From NCBI GenBank assembly GCA_000381605.1, contig KB906757.1, forward strand, positions 522,550 to 586,549: DNA of 64,000 bases. Direction: 5' to 3'. The position numbers and the translations under genes are program-made. The notes beneath the pieces were generated by a model that worked only from the letters and a program-made list of their open reading frames with translations, was not told the DNA's origin and made no database searches. Positions 35,070-44,106 of the stretch are shown piece by piece; the stretch's first letter is position 1; each line of letters opens with the position of its first letter. The stretch comes from Acidobacteriaceae bacterium KBS 89. Lineage in GTDB: Bacteria > Acidobacteriota > Terriglobia > Terriglobales > Acidobacteriaceae.

Positions 35070-37223
35070 CTAATCTTCAAGCTCCTCATGGTTCGGCCGC
35101 TTTGCGTTCGCCAGGATCTTGTCAGCCAGCAGTGGAGGCACCACATCGTAGTGGTCCATCTCCATCCGAAAACTGCCGCGCCCCTGCGTAATCGAAGTCA
35201 ACGTCGATCCATAGCTCAGCATCTCGGCCATCGGCACCTCGGCCCGGACCATGGTCCCAGCCCCGCCGCTCTCCATGCCCTGCACACGCCCGCGTCGCGA
35301 GTTCAAATCGCCCAGCAACGCCCCCGCGAAATCATCCGGCGTCTCGATCTCCACCCGCATCACCGGCTCCAGCAAAACGGGCCTTGCCTGTTCCATGCAC
35401 TTACGGAAAGCAAGTCTCGCCGCCATCTTGAACGACATCTCGCTGGAGTCCACCTCGTGGTAGCTACCATCGAAGACCGTTACTTTAATGTCGACCACTG
35501 GATATCCCGCCAAGAATCCCCGGGCAGCCGACTCACGAATGCCCTTCTCCACCGCGGGAACATATTGGCGTGGAATCGATCCGCCAAAAATATCGTTCTC
35601 GAACACCACTCCGCCTCCGCGCGGCAACGCTTCCATCCGGATCTTGCAGTCTCCAAACTGCCCGTGGCCACCTGTCTGCTTCTTGTACCGGCCTTGCGAC
35701 TCGGCGCGGCCGCGAACCGTCTCCAGATACGGTATCTTGGGCGCCTTCAAGGTCACGTCGGTGTGGTATCGCCGCTTCAACTTCGCCACCACCGCCTCGA
35801 TATGCTGCTGTCCCGCGCCCGCCACAAGAAACTCATTCGTCTGCGGATCACGGAAAAACCTCACCATCGAGTCCTCCTCCATCACCTTATGCAACGCCGG
35901 CGCAAGCTTGTCCTCATCGGCGCGCGACTTCGGTTCAATCGCGTAGGTCATCGCCGGCTCGGGCATCGGCACAGGCTCGAGGAAAATCTCATGCGCCTTG
36001 TCGCCCAGAGTATCTCCGGTCAAAGTCACCCGCAGCTTAGCGACCGCTCCAAGATCTCCCGCATGCAGCTCCTGCACCTCCACAGCCTTGCGACCCTGCA
36101 TGATGGAAAGATGTGCCAGCTTCTCCGGCTCTTGTCGCGTGAAATTCAACACCGGCCTGTCCGTCTTCATCATCCCGCTGACAACCTTGAAGAAAGAGAT
36201 CCTGCCCGCAAACGGGTCAGTCATCGTCTTGTACACATACAGCGCAAGCGGCTCCTCGTCGTTAACTTTGCGCATCACGATTTCGTCTTGAACATCCATC
36301 GCTCCGCTGCCATTCGACTGCCCACGAACAGTGTGCAGAATCCCGTGCGCCGCCACCGGTTCCCTCTCCGTTGGCGAAGGGGCGTACACCTTCAGAAAAT
36401 CCAGCAGATGGTCTGTCCCCACATTTCTCAAGCCACTCATATACAGCACAGGAAAGATCCGGTCCTCCCGAATCGCCTCGTGCAATGCAGTGATGAGATG
36501 CGCTTCAGGAATAGTCCCCTCACGGAAGAACTCCTCCATCAGCTCGTCCTTCCCCTCAGCCACAAGCTCCACCAGCGCCTCGTGCGCAGCCTTGGCATCT
36601 GTCTTGATAGCTTCAGGAATCGGACCCACCTCTCCTCGCCCGTCCCCATCGGGCTTATACAAATGTGCCTTCATCGTCACCAGATCCACCACTCCGTGAA
36701 ATCCGTGCTGATCCACGATCGGCAGCTGCACCGGAACAATCTGCCGTCCCCACTTCTCCTGCAATAGTTCGATCATCCGTTGGCGGCCGATCCTGCTGTC
36801 CGCCTTCGGGTGGTCTACCTGGTTGATCACGACGATCCGTGGCAGATTCACCTCCGCGGCATACTTCCACACCCGGTCGGTCACCATCTCTGCGCCACAC
36901 TGCGCATTGACCACCACGACCGCCACCTCCGCCGGCAACATCGCCGCGCGCGTCTCATGCACAAACATGTGAAATCCAGGAGTGTCGATCAAATTGACCT
37001 TGACGCCGTCCCACTCCGCAAATGCCACCGCATTCGACATCGTAGTCCGTCGTGCAACATCCTCTTCGTCATAAGCCGTTACAGCCGATCCATCTTCCAC
37101 CCGCCCTCGCGTCGGCGTCATCTTCGCAGCATGCAGTAGAGCAGCAATCAATGTCGTCTTGCCGCTATGCGCATGCCCCACCACAGCGACGTTGCGAATA
37201 TCACTTCCCAAGTAGACCTTCAT
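35070..37223 (-). CDS. EF-G-like translational GTPase paralogue
   Basis: 717 residues from ATG 37223, which has AAGGAG 9 bases upstream. The five EF-G domains are recognisable: G1 GHAHSGKT (16-23), G3 DTPGF (80-84), G4 NQVD (134-137), then KVMEEDSMVRFFRDPQTNEF in domain III, GGHGQFGDCKIRMEALPRGGG in domain IV and RRGRVQGMESGG in domain V. The His that normally follows DTPG in EF-G and EF-Tu is Phe84, and NKxD is NQVD. This matches the 'EF-G-like/EF-G2' subgroup, not the canonical fusA product. A role in translocation is doubtful; a ribosome-rescue, stress or regulatory role is possible. It stands alone, without rpsL/rpsG/tuf. Confidence 0.88.
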   Translation of the reverse strand: MKVYLGSDIRNVAVVGHAHSGKTTLIAALLHAAKMTPTRGRVEDGSAVTAYDEEDVARRTTMSNAVAFAEWDGVKVNLIDTPGFHMFVHETRAAMLPAEVAVVVVNAQCGAEMVTDRVWKYAAEVNLPRIVVINQVDHPKADSRIGRQRMIELLQEKWGRQIVPVQLPIVDQHGFHGVVDLVTMKAHLYKPDGDGRGEVGPIPEAIKTDAKAAHEALVELVAEGKDELMEEFFREGTIPEAHLITALHEAIREDRIFPVLYMSGLRNVGTDHLLDFLKVYAPSPTEREPVAAHGILHTVRGQSNGSGAMDVQDEIVMRKVNDEEPLALYVYKTMTDPFAGRISFFKVVSGMMKTDRPVLNFTRQEPEKLAHLSIMQGRKAVEVQELHAGDLGAVAKLRVTLTGDTLGDKAHEIFLEPVPMPEPAMTYAIEPKSRADEDKLAPALHKVMEEDSMVRFFRDPQTNEFLVAGAGQQHIEAVVAKLKRRYHTDVTLKAPKIPYLETVRGRAESQGRYKKQTGGHGQFGDCKIRMEALPRGGGVVFENDIFGGSIPRQYVPAVEKGIRESAARGFLAGYPVVDIKVTVFDGSYHEVDSSEMSFKMAARLAFRKCMEQARPVLLEPVMRVEIETPDDFAGALLGDLNSRRGRVQGMESGGAGTMVRAEVPMAEMLSYGSTLTSITQGRGSFRMEMDHYDVVPPLLADKILANAKRPNHEELED

Positions 37224-37804
37224 ATCAGACGTCTCCTTCATATCTGAGCTGACAAATCTCAATCGGTTGCTAGCGACAACGAAACATAAGTATGTGCAAA
37301 GGGACTTCGGCAAAAACTCTTCTGCGGGTTCAAGCCGCCTGCAATTTCAGCCGCAAGCTACCCGTCCTGAACCATCGATTTCAGACCCTCTGCGGGCCTG
37401 CATTTCGAGGAACACGGATGCTATCACAAACTCAGTTGACCTTTCGTCCAAAGGTCTCGGCGGAAGATGGAACCTCTCCCCGGCCTGCTCGATCTCTTTA
37501 CGACCGAAGAATGTACGGAGGGAGCAACGGGATAATCCAACTCGCCGCCAAACGTAAGCACTGTCAAATCGCAGCCTTTGCATCTCTTAGGATGATCATT
37601 TGATTCAACAACTTAAAACGCTCTCCGGTTCCGCAAGAATCTTCCGTCATGTCCGACTCTCGTAGCCAAAATCTCTCTCTTCGGCCATTTCCGTTCTAGC
37701 GCAATTCGATATATAGCTCTCACCTCTGAAGGCTCCTACATCCAGAGGTGATCTCGTCTCATCAGATGTACTCTTGAATCGTCACTGCCGCACGGAGCTC
37801 ACGT
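37224..37804. other. Long intergenic region between EF-G-like and GH39 genes
   Basis: No open frame with domain support; frames at 37267-37603 overlap one another and look accidental. The right part holds a TATATA at about 37709 and the dyad at 37720-37751, probably belonging to the control region of the GH39 gene at 37805. I see no tRNA or known RNA motif. Confidence 0.5.
37720..37751 (+). promoter_or_regulatory. Perfect 9-bp dyad upstream of the GH39 gene
   Basis: TCACCTCTG (37720-37728) and CAGAGGTGA (37743-37751), 14-base spacer, directly after an AT-rich CGATATATAG stretch that may be a -10 region. Position 53 bases before the GH39 start suits an operator or a leader hairpin. Confidence 0.4.
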
Positions 37805-39415
37805 ATGCCGACAACGTTTCGCCGCCTCTGCCTCGCTGCATTGTTTCTCAGCTCCACCCTCTCGTCCTCGCTCCCCGCCCAATCAAGTTCTCAATCTCCC
37901 ACCAGCATCACCATCAACACACGAGACGCCGGCACCCCCTTCCCACATTTCTGGGAACAGATCTTCGGCTCCGGTCGCGCCGTCTTATCATTGCGCCAAA
38001 GCTACCGTGACGACCTGCACACAGTAAAAGGCATCACTGACCTCCAAGCCGTGCGATTTCACGGCATCTTCATGGACGACGTAGGACTCTACGATCCGAA
38101 CGCCCACACCCAGAACCCCGGCCAAGCCGCTCAAGCCGCCCAACCCGGACAATCCCCCTACAACTTCTCCTATATCGACCAGATCTACGACGGCCTTCTC
38201 GCCAATCACGTTCGCCCCTTCGTCGAACTCAGCTTCATGCCGAAGAAGATGGCCTCCGACCCTGCCGCACTCCACGCCTTCTGGTACAAGCAGAACGTCT
38301 CTCCCCCCAGCGACTACGCCCTCTGGGACGCCATGATCGCAGCCTTCACTCAGCACCTTGTCGATCGCTACGGCATCGAAGAAGTCTCCCAATGGCGCTT
38401 CGAAGTATGGAATGAACCCAACATCGACTTCTGGGTCGGCAACCCAAAACAGTCAACCTACTTCGAGCTCTACGACCACACCGTCCGCGCCATCAAAAAA
38501 GTAAGCAGCCGTATCCCCGTAGGCGGCCCATCCACCGCACAAGCCGCCTGGGTCGCAGCCTTCCTCCAGCACTGCAAACAAGAAGATGTCCCCGTCGACT
38601 TCGTCACCACCCACGTCTACGCCAACGACACCGCGAAAGACGTCTTCGGCACCGACGACCAGATTCCTCGCGACCGCATGGTCTGCCGCTCCGTCGCCAA
38701 GGTCCACGAAGAAATCGCAGCATCACCATTTCCAAAAGCCCCACTCATCTTCAGCGAATACAACGCAAGCTACTCCAACGAACCCAACGTCACCGACTCG
38801 GTCTACATGGGCCCATGGCTCGCGACTACCATCAGCCAGTGCGACGGCCTCACCGAAGCGATGAGCTACTGGACCTTCTCCGACGTCTTCGAAGAGCAGG
38901 GCGTCGTCAAGACCCCGTTCTACGGCGGCTTCGGTCTCTTAGCCGAAGATGGAATTCCCAAGCCCGCCTTCAACGCCTTTGCCATGCTGCACCAACTCGG
39001 CAATCGCCGCATCAAACTGGACAATGACTCAGCGATTGCAACGCGCCGCAGTGACGGATCCATCGCAGTCGCACTCTGGAACTACGCCCCACCCTTCGGC
39101 ACTGGCTCTACCTACACGCCACCCCCACCGAATATGGGAGCCGCAAAGACATTTACCGTAAAACTAACCGGCGCGCCCCCCAATGCGCCGGTGAAAATCT
39201 GGCGCCTGGACCCGGACCACGGCAACGTCATCAAGACCTATGATGCTATGGGCCGGCCGGCCTTCCCAACCCGCGATCAGATCGTTCAGCTGCGGGCAGC
39301 CGGCAATCCCTCCCCGCCGCAAAGTGTTGCTCTCAAAGACGGTAGCCTCACCATCAGCATTCCCCCGCAGGGACTCGTCCTGATCACGCTCTCAGCTCGA
39401 CCGACCGGTCAGTGA
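37805..39415 (+). CDS. Secreted glycoside hydrolase family 39 (beta-xylosidase-like)
   Basis: 536 residues with a signal peptide (FRRLCLAALFLSSTLSSSLP then AQS). GH39 barrel features: acid/base Glu204 in FEVWNEPNIDFW, TTHVYAND, and the nucleophile Glu318 in IFSEYNASY; a beta-sandwich region follows after about residue 400. GH39 enzymes are mainly retaining beta-xylosidases or alpha-L-iduronidases; in a soil bacterium xylan side products are the likely target. A glucoamylase-like gene follows 57 bases downstream on the same strand, suggesting one carbohydrate unit. An Ala/Gln-rich insert lies at about 103-116. Confidence 0.88.
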   Translation: MPTTFRRLCLAALFLSSTLSSSLPAQSSSQSPTSITINTRDAGTPFPHFWEQIFGSGRAVLSLRQSYRDDLHTVKGITDLQAVRFHGIFMDDVGLYDPNAHTQNPGQAAQAAQPGQSPYNFSYIDQIYDGLLANHVRPFVELSFMPKKMASDPAALHAFWYKQNVSPPSDYALWDAMIAAFTQHLVDRYGIEEVSQWRFEVWNEPNIDFWVGNPKQSTYFELYDHTVRAIKKVSSRIPVGGPSTAQAAWVAAFLQHCKQEDVPVDFVTTHVYANDTAKDVFGTDDQIPRDRMVCRSVAKVHEEIAASPFPKAPLIFSEYNASYSNEPNVTDSVYMGPWLATTISQCDGLTEAMSYWTFSDVFEEQGVVKTPFYGGFGLLAEDGIPKPAFNAFAMLHQLGNRRIKLDNDSAIATRRSDGSIAVALWNYAPPFGTGSTYTPPPPNMGAAKTFTVKLTGAPPNAPVKIWRLDPDHGNVIKTYDAMGRPAFPTRDQIVQLRAAGNPSPPQSVALKDGSLTISIPPQGLVLITLSARPTGQ

Positions 39416-39472
39416 AACCTTCTTCCATCCCAAGAGTCTGATAATTCTGTGCGCCCACATAACATATAGCTA

Positions 39473-40855
39473 ATGAGTGTACGTCCCTCGACCCCACCTC
39501 ACATCACGAGACGTACTGCGACAAAGCTGCTTGGCGGAGCTCTTCTCTCCAACCTCGTAGCCGCCCCTCTCGCGTTGGCCCAGCAGCAGACGGAGGCCGC
39601 GCACCCCGCCTACACCAGGCTACTCAGCGACGACGACCTGATCTTCCTCGAAGACTTGGAGCGCAGCGCGTGCCTCTTCTTCTCCGAGCAGGTCGATCCA
39701 TCCTCCGGACAGGTTCTCGACCGTGCCACCAACAAGACCTCCACCGGCGAACTGGATCCCAAATTCGTCTCGAGCATCGCGGCCACCGGCTTCGGCCTCA
39801 GCGCCCTATGCATCTCCGACAGACGGGGTTACTTCCCCACCGCTCGTCTCAAAAAGCAAGTCCTCACCACCCTGCAGTTCCATCTCAACAAGATGCCCCA
39901 CGAGCACGGCTTCTTCTATCACTTCAACGACGTCAAAACTGGCAAGCCGCTCATCAACAGCGAAATCTCTTCCATCGATACCGCAATCCTGTTGTGCGGC
40001 GTTCTCACCGCACGCGCCTACTTCAACGACTCCAGAATCACCGACCTCGCCACGCAACTCTACAACCGCGTCGACTGGCCATGGATGCTCAACGGCGGCC
40101 AGACCTTCTCCATGGGTTGGCGTCCCGAGACCGGCTTCATCTCCACACGCTGGGACCACTACTCCGAACTGATGATGCTCTACCTCCTCGCCATCGGTTC
40201 GCCCACCCATCCCGTCCCCCCGGAGTCGTGGAGCGCCTTTACGCGCCCCCCAATGACCTTCGGCCCTTACACCTACATCAGCGGAAGGGATCCCCTCTTC
40301 GTCCACCAGTTCTCCCACGCCTGGTTCGACTTCGCCCGACAGCGCGACGCCTACGCCAACTACTTCGCCAACTCCATCACCGCCACCCGCGCCCACAAGG
40401 CCTTCTGCTTCAGCCTCAATCGCGGTTACAACGACGACTACTGGGGCGTCAGCGCCTCCGACTGGCAACACGGCTACACCGCATGGGGTGGGCCTCCGCT
40501 CATGGGTCCAGTCGACGGCTCGGTCGTCCCCTCTACCGCGGCCGGATCCCTCCCCTTTCTTCCCCGCGAAGCTGTCCGCGTCCTTCGCTCGCTCCGCGAA
40601 AAATTCGGACAGGACGCCTGGGGCCGCTACGGATTCTGCGACGCCTTCCACCCCGAGTTGCACTGGTACGACCCCGACGTCCTCGGCATCGATCTCGGCA
40701 TAGGCCTCCTGATGGCAGAAAATCTCCGCACCGCCTTCATCTGGGATACCTTCATGCAGAACCCTGAGCCAGTCGCCGCCATGAAGGCATGCGGCTTCAA
40801 ACGCGAGCGACAAAGCAATACCGCCGAACCTAAAACCGCCTCACCTAAGTCGTAA
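39473..40855 (+). CDS. Tat-exported glucoamylase-like (DUF3131/PF10091 type) protein
   Basis: 460 residues. The N-terminus ITRRTATKLLGGALLSNLVA is a twin-arginine signal. The remainder fits the 'glycoamylase-like' domain: FLEDLERSACLFFSEQVDPS, SSIAATGFGLSALCI, SMGWRPETGFISTRWDHYSE, and YTAWGGPP / YGFCDAFHPE near the end. Such (alpha/alpha)6-barrel proteins include beta-glucan and oligosaccharide-active enzymes; the activity here cannot be read from the sequence. It lies just downstream of the GH39 gene and its last 11 bases overlap the end of ligA on the other strand. Confidence 0.82.
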   Translation: MSVRPSTPPHITRRTATKLLGGALLSNLVAAPLALAQQQTEAAHPAYTRLLSDDDLIFLEDLERSACLFFSEQVDPSSGQVLDRATNKTSTGELDPKFVSSIAATGFGLSALCISDRRGYFPTARLKKQVLTTLQFHLNKMPHEHGFFYHFNDVKTGKPLINSEISSIDTAILLCGVLTARAYFNDSRITDLATQLYNRVDWPWMLNGGQTFSMGWRPETGFISTRWDHYSELMMLYLLAIGSPTHPVPPESWSAFTRPPMTFGPYTYISGRDPLFVHQFSHAWFDFARQRDAYANYFANSITATRAHKAFCFSLNRGYNDDYWGVSASDWQHGYTAWGGPPLMGPVDGSVVPSTAAGSLPFLPREAVRVLRSLREKFGQDAWGRYGFCDAFHPELHWYDPDVLGIDLGIGLLMAENLRTAFIWDTFMQNPEPVAAMKACGFKRERQSNTAEPKTASPKS

Positions 40856-43001
40856 CTGGCCCCTGCTCCAGAAGAGCGATCAACCCAGCCTCATCGAGCA
40901 CAGTCACACCCAGCGACGCAGCCTTATCCAGCTTCGACCCCGCCTCTTCCCCCGCGACAACATAGCTCGTCTTCTTACTCACGCTCCCCGACACCCGCCC
41001 ACCCGCCGACTCGATCCTCTCCTTGGCCGACTCGCGCGTAAGGTTCGGCAGCGTTCCCGTCAGCACAAACGTAAGGCCCTCCAGCGTCGAAGTCGTCACC
41101 CGCTTCTCCGCCGTCATCTTCAATCCCGACGACGCGAGATCTCTCACAAGGGCCTTGTTCTTCCCTACCGCGAAGAACTCAACAATCGCCTGCGCCACCT
41201 TGGGACCCACCTCGGTCACCGCCTCCAGTGCTTCGGTCGCTTTGTCCGGACTCTGGCTCGCCGCCTTCTCCAACTCCTCCATTGAGCCGAAGTGCGCCGC
41301 AAGAAGCTGCGCCGTTCTCTCGCCGACAAAACGGATCCCCAACCCCAGCAGCACGCGCGCCAGTCCCGCCTCTTTCGATCGCTCGATCTGTGCAAGCAGC
41401 GCATCCGCAGTCTTCTCGCCCACGCGTTCAAGGCCCAACAACTGGGCGCGCTGCAAACGATAAAGATCGCCAATCGTATGAATCAGCGGCTTGCGCGTCA
41501 CGACCGGCGCTCCCTCTTCCGTCACCAGTTCCTCTGCTTCGCCGGCCAACTCAACACTCTGCCCCAGCAACTGCGCCACCATCGCATCACCCAACCCCTC
41601 GATATTCATCACTCCCCGCGCGGCCCAGTGCAGCAACTCCTCGCGCACCCGTGCAGGACATGAGTTGTTCACACACCGCCAGTCCACCTCACCCTCAATA
41701 CGCTGAAGTTCGCTTGCACAAACCGGACAGTTCTTCGGAAACACAATCTTCTTCGATCCCCGGGGATGCGTCTTGTCCTCCACCACCTCAACGATCTTCG
41801 GAATCACATCGCCGCCACGCTCCACCGAAACGAAATCGCCTATGCGAACACCCAACCGCTCAATCTCATCTGCATTGTGCAGCGTAGCCCGCGTAACCGT
41901 AGTCCCCCCAATCGACACGGGAGCAAGCGCAGCCACAGGAGTAAGCTTCCCCGTCCGTCCCACCTGAAACAACACATCCTCCAGCTTCGTAATCCCCGCA
42001 CGCGCCGCAAACTTGTAAGCAATCGCCCACCGTGGAGCCTTCCCAGTAAAACCCAGCCTCTTCTGTTGCGACGTCGCATCCACCTTAACAACGACACCGT
42101 CGATCTCATACCCCAGTGTGTCGCGCAGCGGCTCCGCATCCGCGATAAACGCGATCACCTCCTCAATACTCTTCACCGGCCGGACATGTTGATTCACCCG
42201 AAACCCGGCCTTCCGCAACGCCTCCAGAGTCTCTGACTGCGTCGGCAGCATCGTCTCCCCATCCTGCAACAAAAAGTACGCATAGAGATCCAGCCGACGC
42301 TGCGCCACGATATTCGGCTCAAGCGTCCGAATCGTCCCCGCCGCCGCACTCCTCGGATTCGCAGCCGGCGTCATCCCCGCCGCCTCCCGCTCTTCATTCA
42401 TCTTCGCGAACGCCACCTGCGGAAGCACCACCTCGCCCCGCACCTCAAAGCTCTGCGGCAGTCCCGCCGCCTTCAGCTTGGCCGCCGAAACGCTCAGCGG
42501 CACCGACCGGATCGTCCGCACATTGCTCGTCACATCCTCGCCAATCGAACCGTCCCCACGCGTCAACCCGCGCTCCAGATGCGCTCCTCCATCCTTGGCC
42601 CCATGGGCCCCCGGTCCATAATGCAACGCCAGCGACAACCCATCCAGCTTTAGCTCGCAAACATACCGGACCTTCTCAATGCTCGGCAGCGCGTCTCGCA
42701 CCCGTTGCTCCCACGCTCGCAGCTCGTCTTCGTTGTAAGCGTTGTCCAATGAAAGCATCGGCCGCGAGTGCGGCATCTTCACAAAACCGTCCTTCGGCTT
42801 CCCTCCCACCCGCTGCGAAGGAGAATCTGCCGTCACCAGATCCGGATGCTCCGCCTCCAGCTTCTTTAGCTTGTTCATCAGCGCGTCATACTGCGCATCG
42901 GAAAGTACCGGAGCGTCCTCCACGTAATACAAATGTTCATGGTGACGAAGCTCGTCGCGAAGCTTCTGAAACTCTTGCTCGACCGTAAGTTTGGGCGCCA
43001 T
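40845..43001 (-). CDS. ligA: NAD+-dependent DNA ligase
   Basis: 718 residues from ATG 43001 (MAPKLTVEQEFQKLRDEL). The Ia domain has HEHLYYVEDAPVLSDAQYD, the adenylation motif is ELKLDG with Lys118, the zinc finger has CPVC and CVNNSCP, four helix-hairpin-helix segments follow and a BRCT domain closes the protein (LEGLTFVLTGTLPNLTRE). This is the essential replicative ligase, separate from the ATP-dependent LigD at 31311. A small insertion between zinc finger and HhH (LVTEEGAPVVTRKPLIHTIG) lengthens it slightly. Standalone gene convergent with the glucoamylase-like gene. Confidence 0.96.
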   Translation of the reverse strand: MAPKLTVEQEFQKLRDELRHHEHLYYVEDAPVLSDAQYDALMNKLKKLEAEHPDLVTADSPSQRVGGKPKDGFVKMPHSRPMLSLDNAYNEDELRAWEQRVRDALPSIEKVRYVCELKLDGLSLALHYGPGAHGAKDGGAHLERGLTRGDGSIGEDVTSNVRTIRSVPLSVSAAKLKAAGLPQSFEVRGEVVLPQVAFAKMNEEREAAGMTPAANPRSAAAGTIRTLEPNIVAQRRLDLYAYFLLQDGETMLPTQSETLEALRKAGFRVNQHVRPVKSIEEVIAFIADAEPLRDTLGYEIDGVVVKVDATSQQKRLGFTGKAPRWAIAYKFAARAGITKLEDVLFQVGRTGKLTPVAALAPVSIGGTTVTRATLHNADEIERLGVRIGDFVSVERGGDVIPKIVEVVEDKTHPRGSKKIVFPKNCPVCASELQRIEGEVDWRCVNNSCPARVREELLHWAARGVMNIEGLGDAMVAQLLGQSVELAGEAEELVTEEGAPVVTRKPLIHTIGDLYRLQRAQLLGLERVGEKTADALLAQIERSKEAGLARVLLGLGIRFVGERTAQLLAAHFGSMEELEKAASQSPDKATEALEAVTEVGPKVAQAIVEFFAVGKNKALVRDLASSGLKMTAEKRVTTSTLEGLTFVLTGTLPNLTRESAKERIESAGGRVSGSVSKKTSYVVAGEEAGSKLDKAASLGVTVLDEAGLIALLEQGPVTT

Positions 43002-43087
43002 AGGCAGGATTATAAAGAGGTCCGGCAAAGCACTCTGTTACGTTCAGCGGCGCCCCGCACCATCACCAGATTTTGCATCTCAGATAC

Positions 43088-43990
43088 ATGCCCTTTCGTC
43101 TCCGCCGCTATCCAGTGCAAGCCCCCGCCACGCAGGATGCGCAGAAGCACCTCGAGCGCCCCAGCGCCCAGGACATCTACGAGCAGGTCGCCAACAACGC
43201 CCGCCAGGAACTCGGCCGCTCCAGCGTCTCCCTCGCCATTTCCGGCCTCGCCGGCGGCATCTTCATGGGCCTTTCCGCTCTCGGCAACGCCATCGCTATC
43301 GCACTCCTCACCCCACCCGGCACAACCCCCACCAACACAGTCCTCTTTGTCGCAAAGATGTTCTATCCCCTCGGCTTCATCGTGGTCATCCTCGGCCGCT
43401 CCCAGCTATTCACCGAAAACACGCTCTACCCTGTCGCTCTCGTCCTCGCGGAAAAGAAGCACTTCTGGAAAACCCTCCGTCTCTGGGCCACAGTCCTCCC
43501 CGCCAACGTCCTGGGAGCCCTAGCTTTCGCCGCCATCGCCTCCCTCACCACCGCGCTGCGACCCGACTTCGTTCACGCCCTTGCGGAACTCGGCCTCGAC
43601 GCCATCCACAACCCATCCGCCACCATCTTCTGGAGCGGCGTGATGGGTGGCTGGATCATCGCCACCGTAGCATGGCTCGTCTCCGGCTCTCACTCCATCA
43701 CCGGCTCCGTCATGATCATCTGGATGCTGACCTTCGTCGTCGGCCTCGGCAACTTCGCCCACTGCATCGCCACCAGCGGCGAGATCCTCGCTGCAGTGCT
43801 AATCGGACAGGCCCCATGGATCGGCTACGCCCGCTGGATCTTCTTCGCCGTAGCAGGCAACATCTGTGGCGGCGTCGGCATGGTCACCCTCCTCGAATAC
43901 GGCCAGGTCATCTACGGCAAAGACGCCGAAGCCGAAGCCATCGCCCCGCTTCCGAAGGAAGAACCCAAGGCCGAACAACCGGTACCCTAA
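43088..43990 (+). CDS. Formate/nitrite transporter family channel
   Basis: 300 residues from ATG 43088. Six hydrophobic segments; FNT features are the N-terminal SAQDIYEQVANNARQELGRS, the ISGLAGGIFMGLSALG helix, LGRSQLFTENTLYPVA with the broken-helix motif, and GNFAHCIATSGEI near the second broken helix, where the central His of FNT channels is found. These pentameric channels pass formate, nitrite, hydrosulphide or similar small anions. The C-terminal tail is acidic and Pro-rich. No formate or nitrite enzyme is near, so the substrate is open. Confidence 0.88.
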   Translation: MPFRLRRYPVQAPATQDAQKHLERPSAQDIYEQVANNARQELGRSSVSLAISGLAGGIFMGLSALGNAIAIALLTPPGTTPTNTVLFVAKMFYPLGFIVVILGRSQLFTENTLYPVALVLAEKKHFWKTLRLWATVLPANVLGALAFAAIASLTTALRPDFVHALAELGLDAIHNPSATIFWSGVMGGWIIATVAWLVSGSHSITGSVMIIWMLTFVVGLGNFAHCIATSGEILAAVLIGQAPWIGYARWIFFAVAGNICGGVGMVTLLEYGQVIYGKDAEAEAIAPLPKEEPKAEQPVP

Positions 43991-44106
43991 ACCTCCCCGC
44001 GCAGCGCTGAAGATAATTCGCGGCCGCCCATTCTCAATTCGAATTCTGCGTCGTGCGCACGATCTCCTCATCCAATCGTCAATAACAAAGTTTCCCAGGA
44101 GTGTGC

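Noticed and set aside
37224..37804. tRNA or small RNA gene in the long gap
   Set aside because: No TpsiC-arm-like sequence with a matching acceptor stem was found by eye; only a dyad and AT-rich stretch.
39806..40813. 335-codon minus-strand frame opposite the glucoamylase-like gene
   Set aside because: Gly/Val/Glu-rich shadow; the plus-strand gene has family motifs and a Tat signal.
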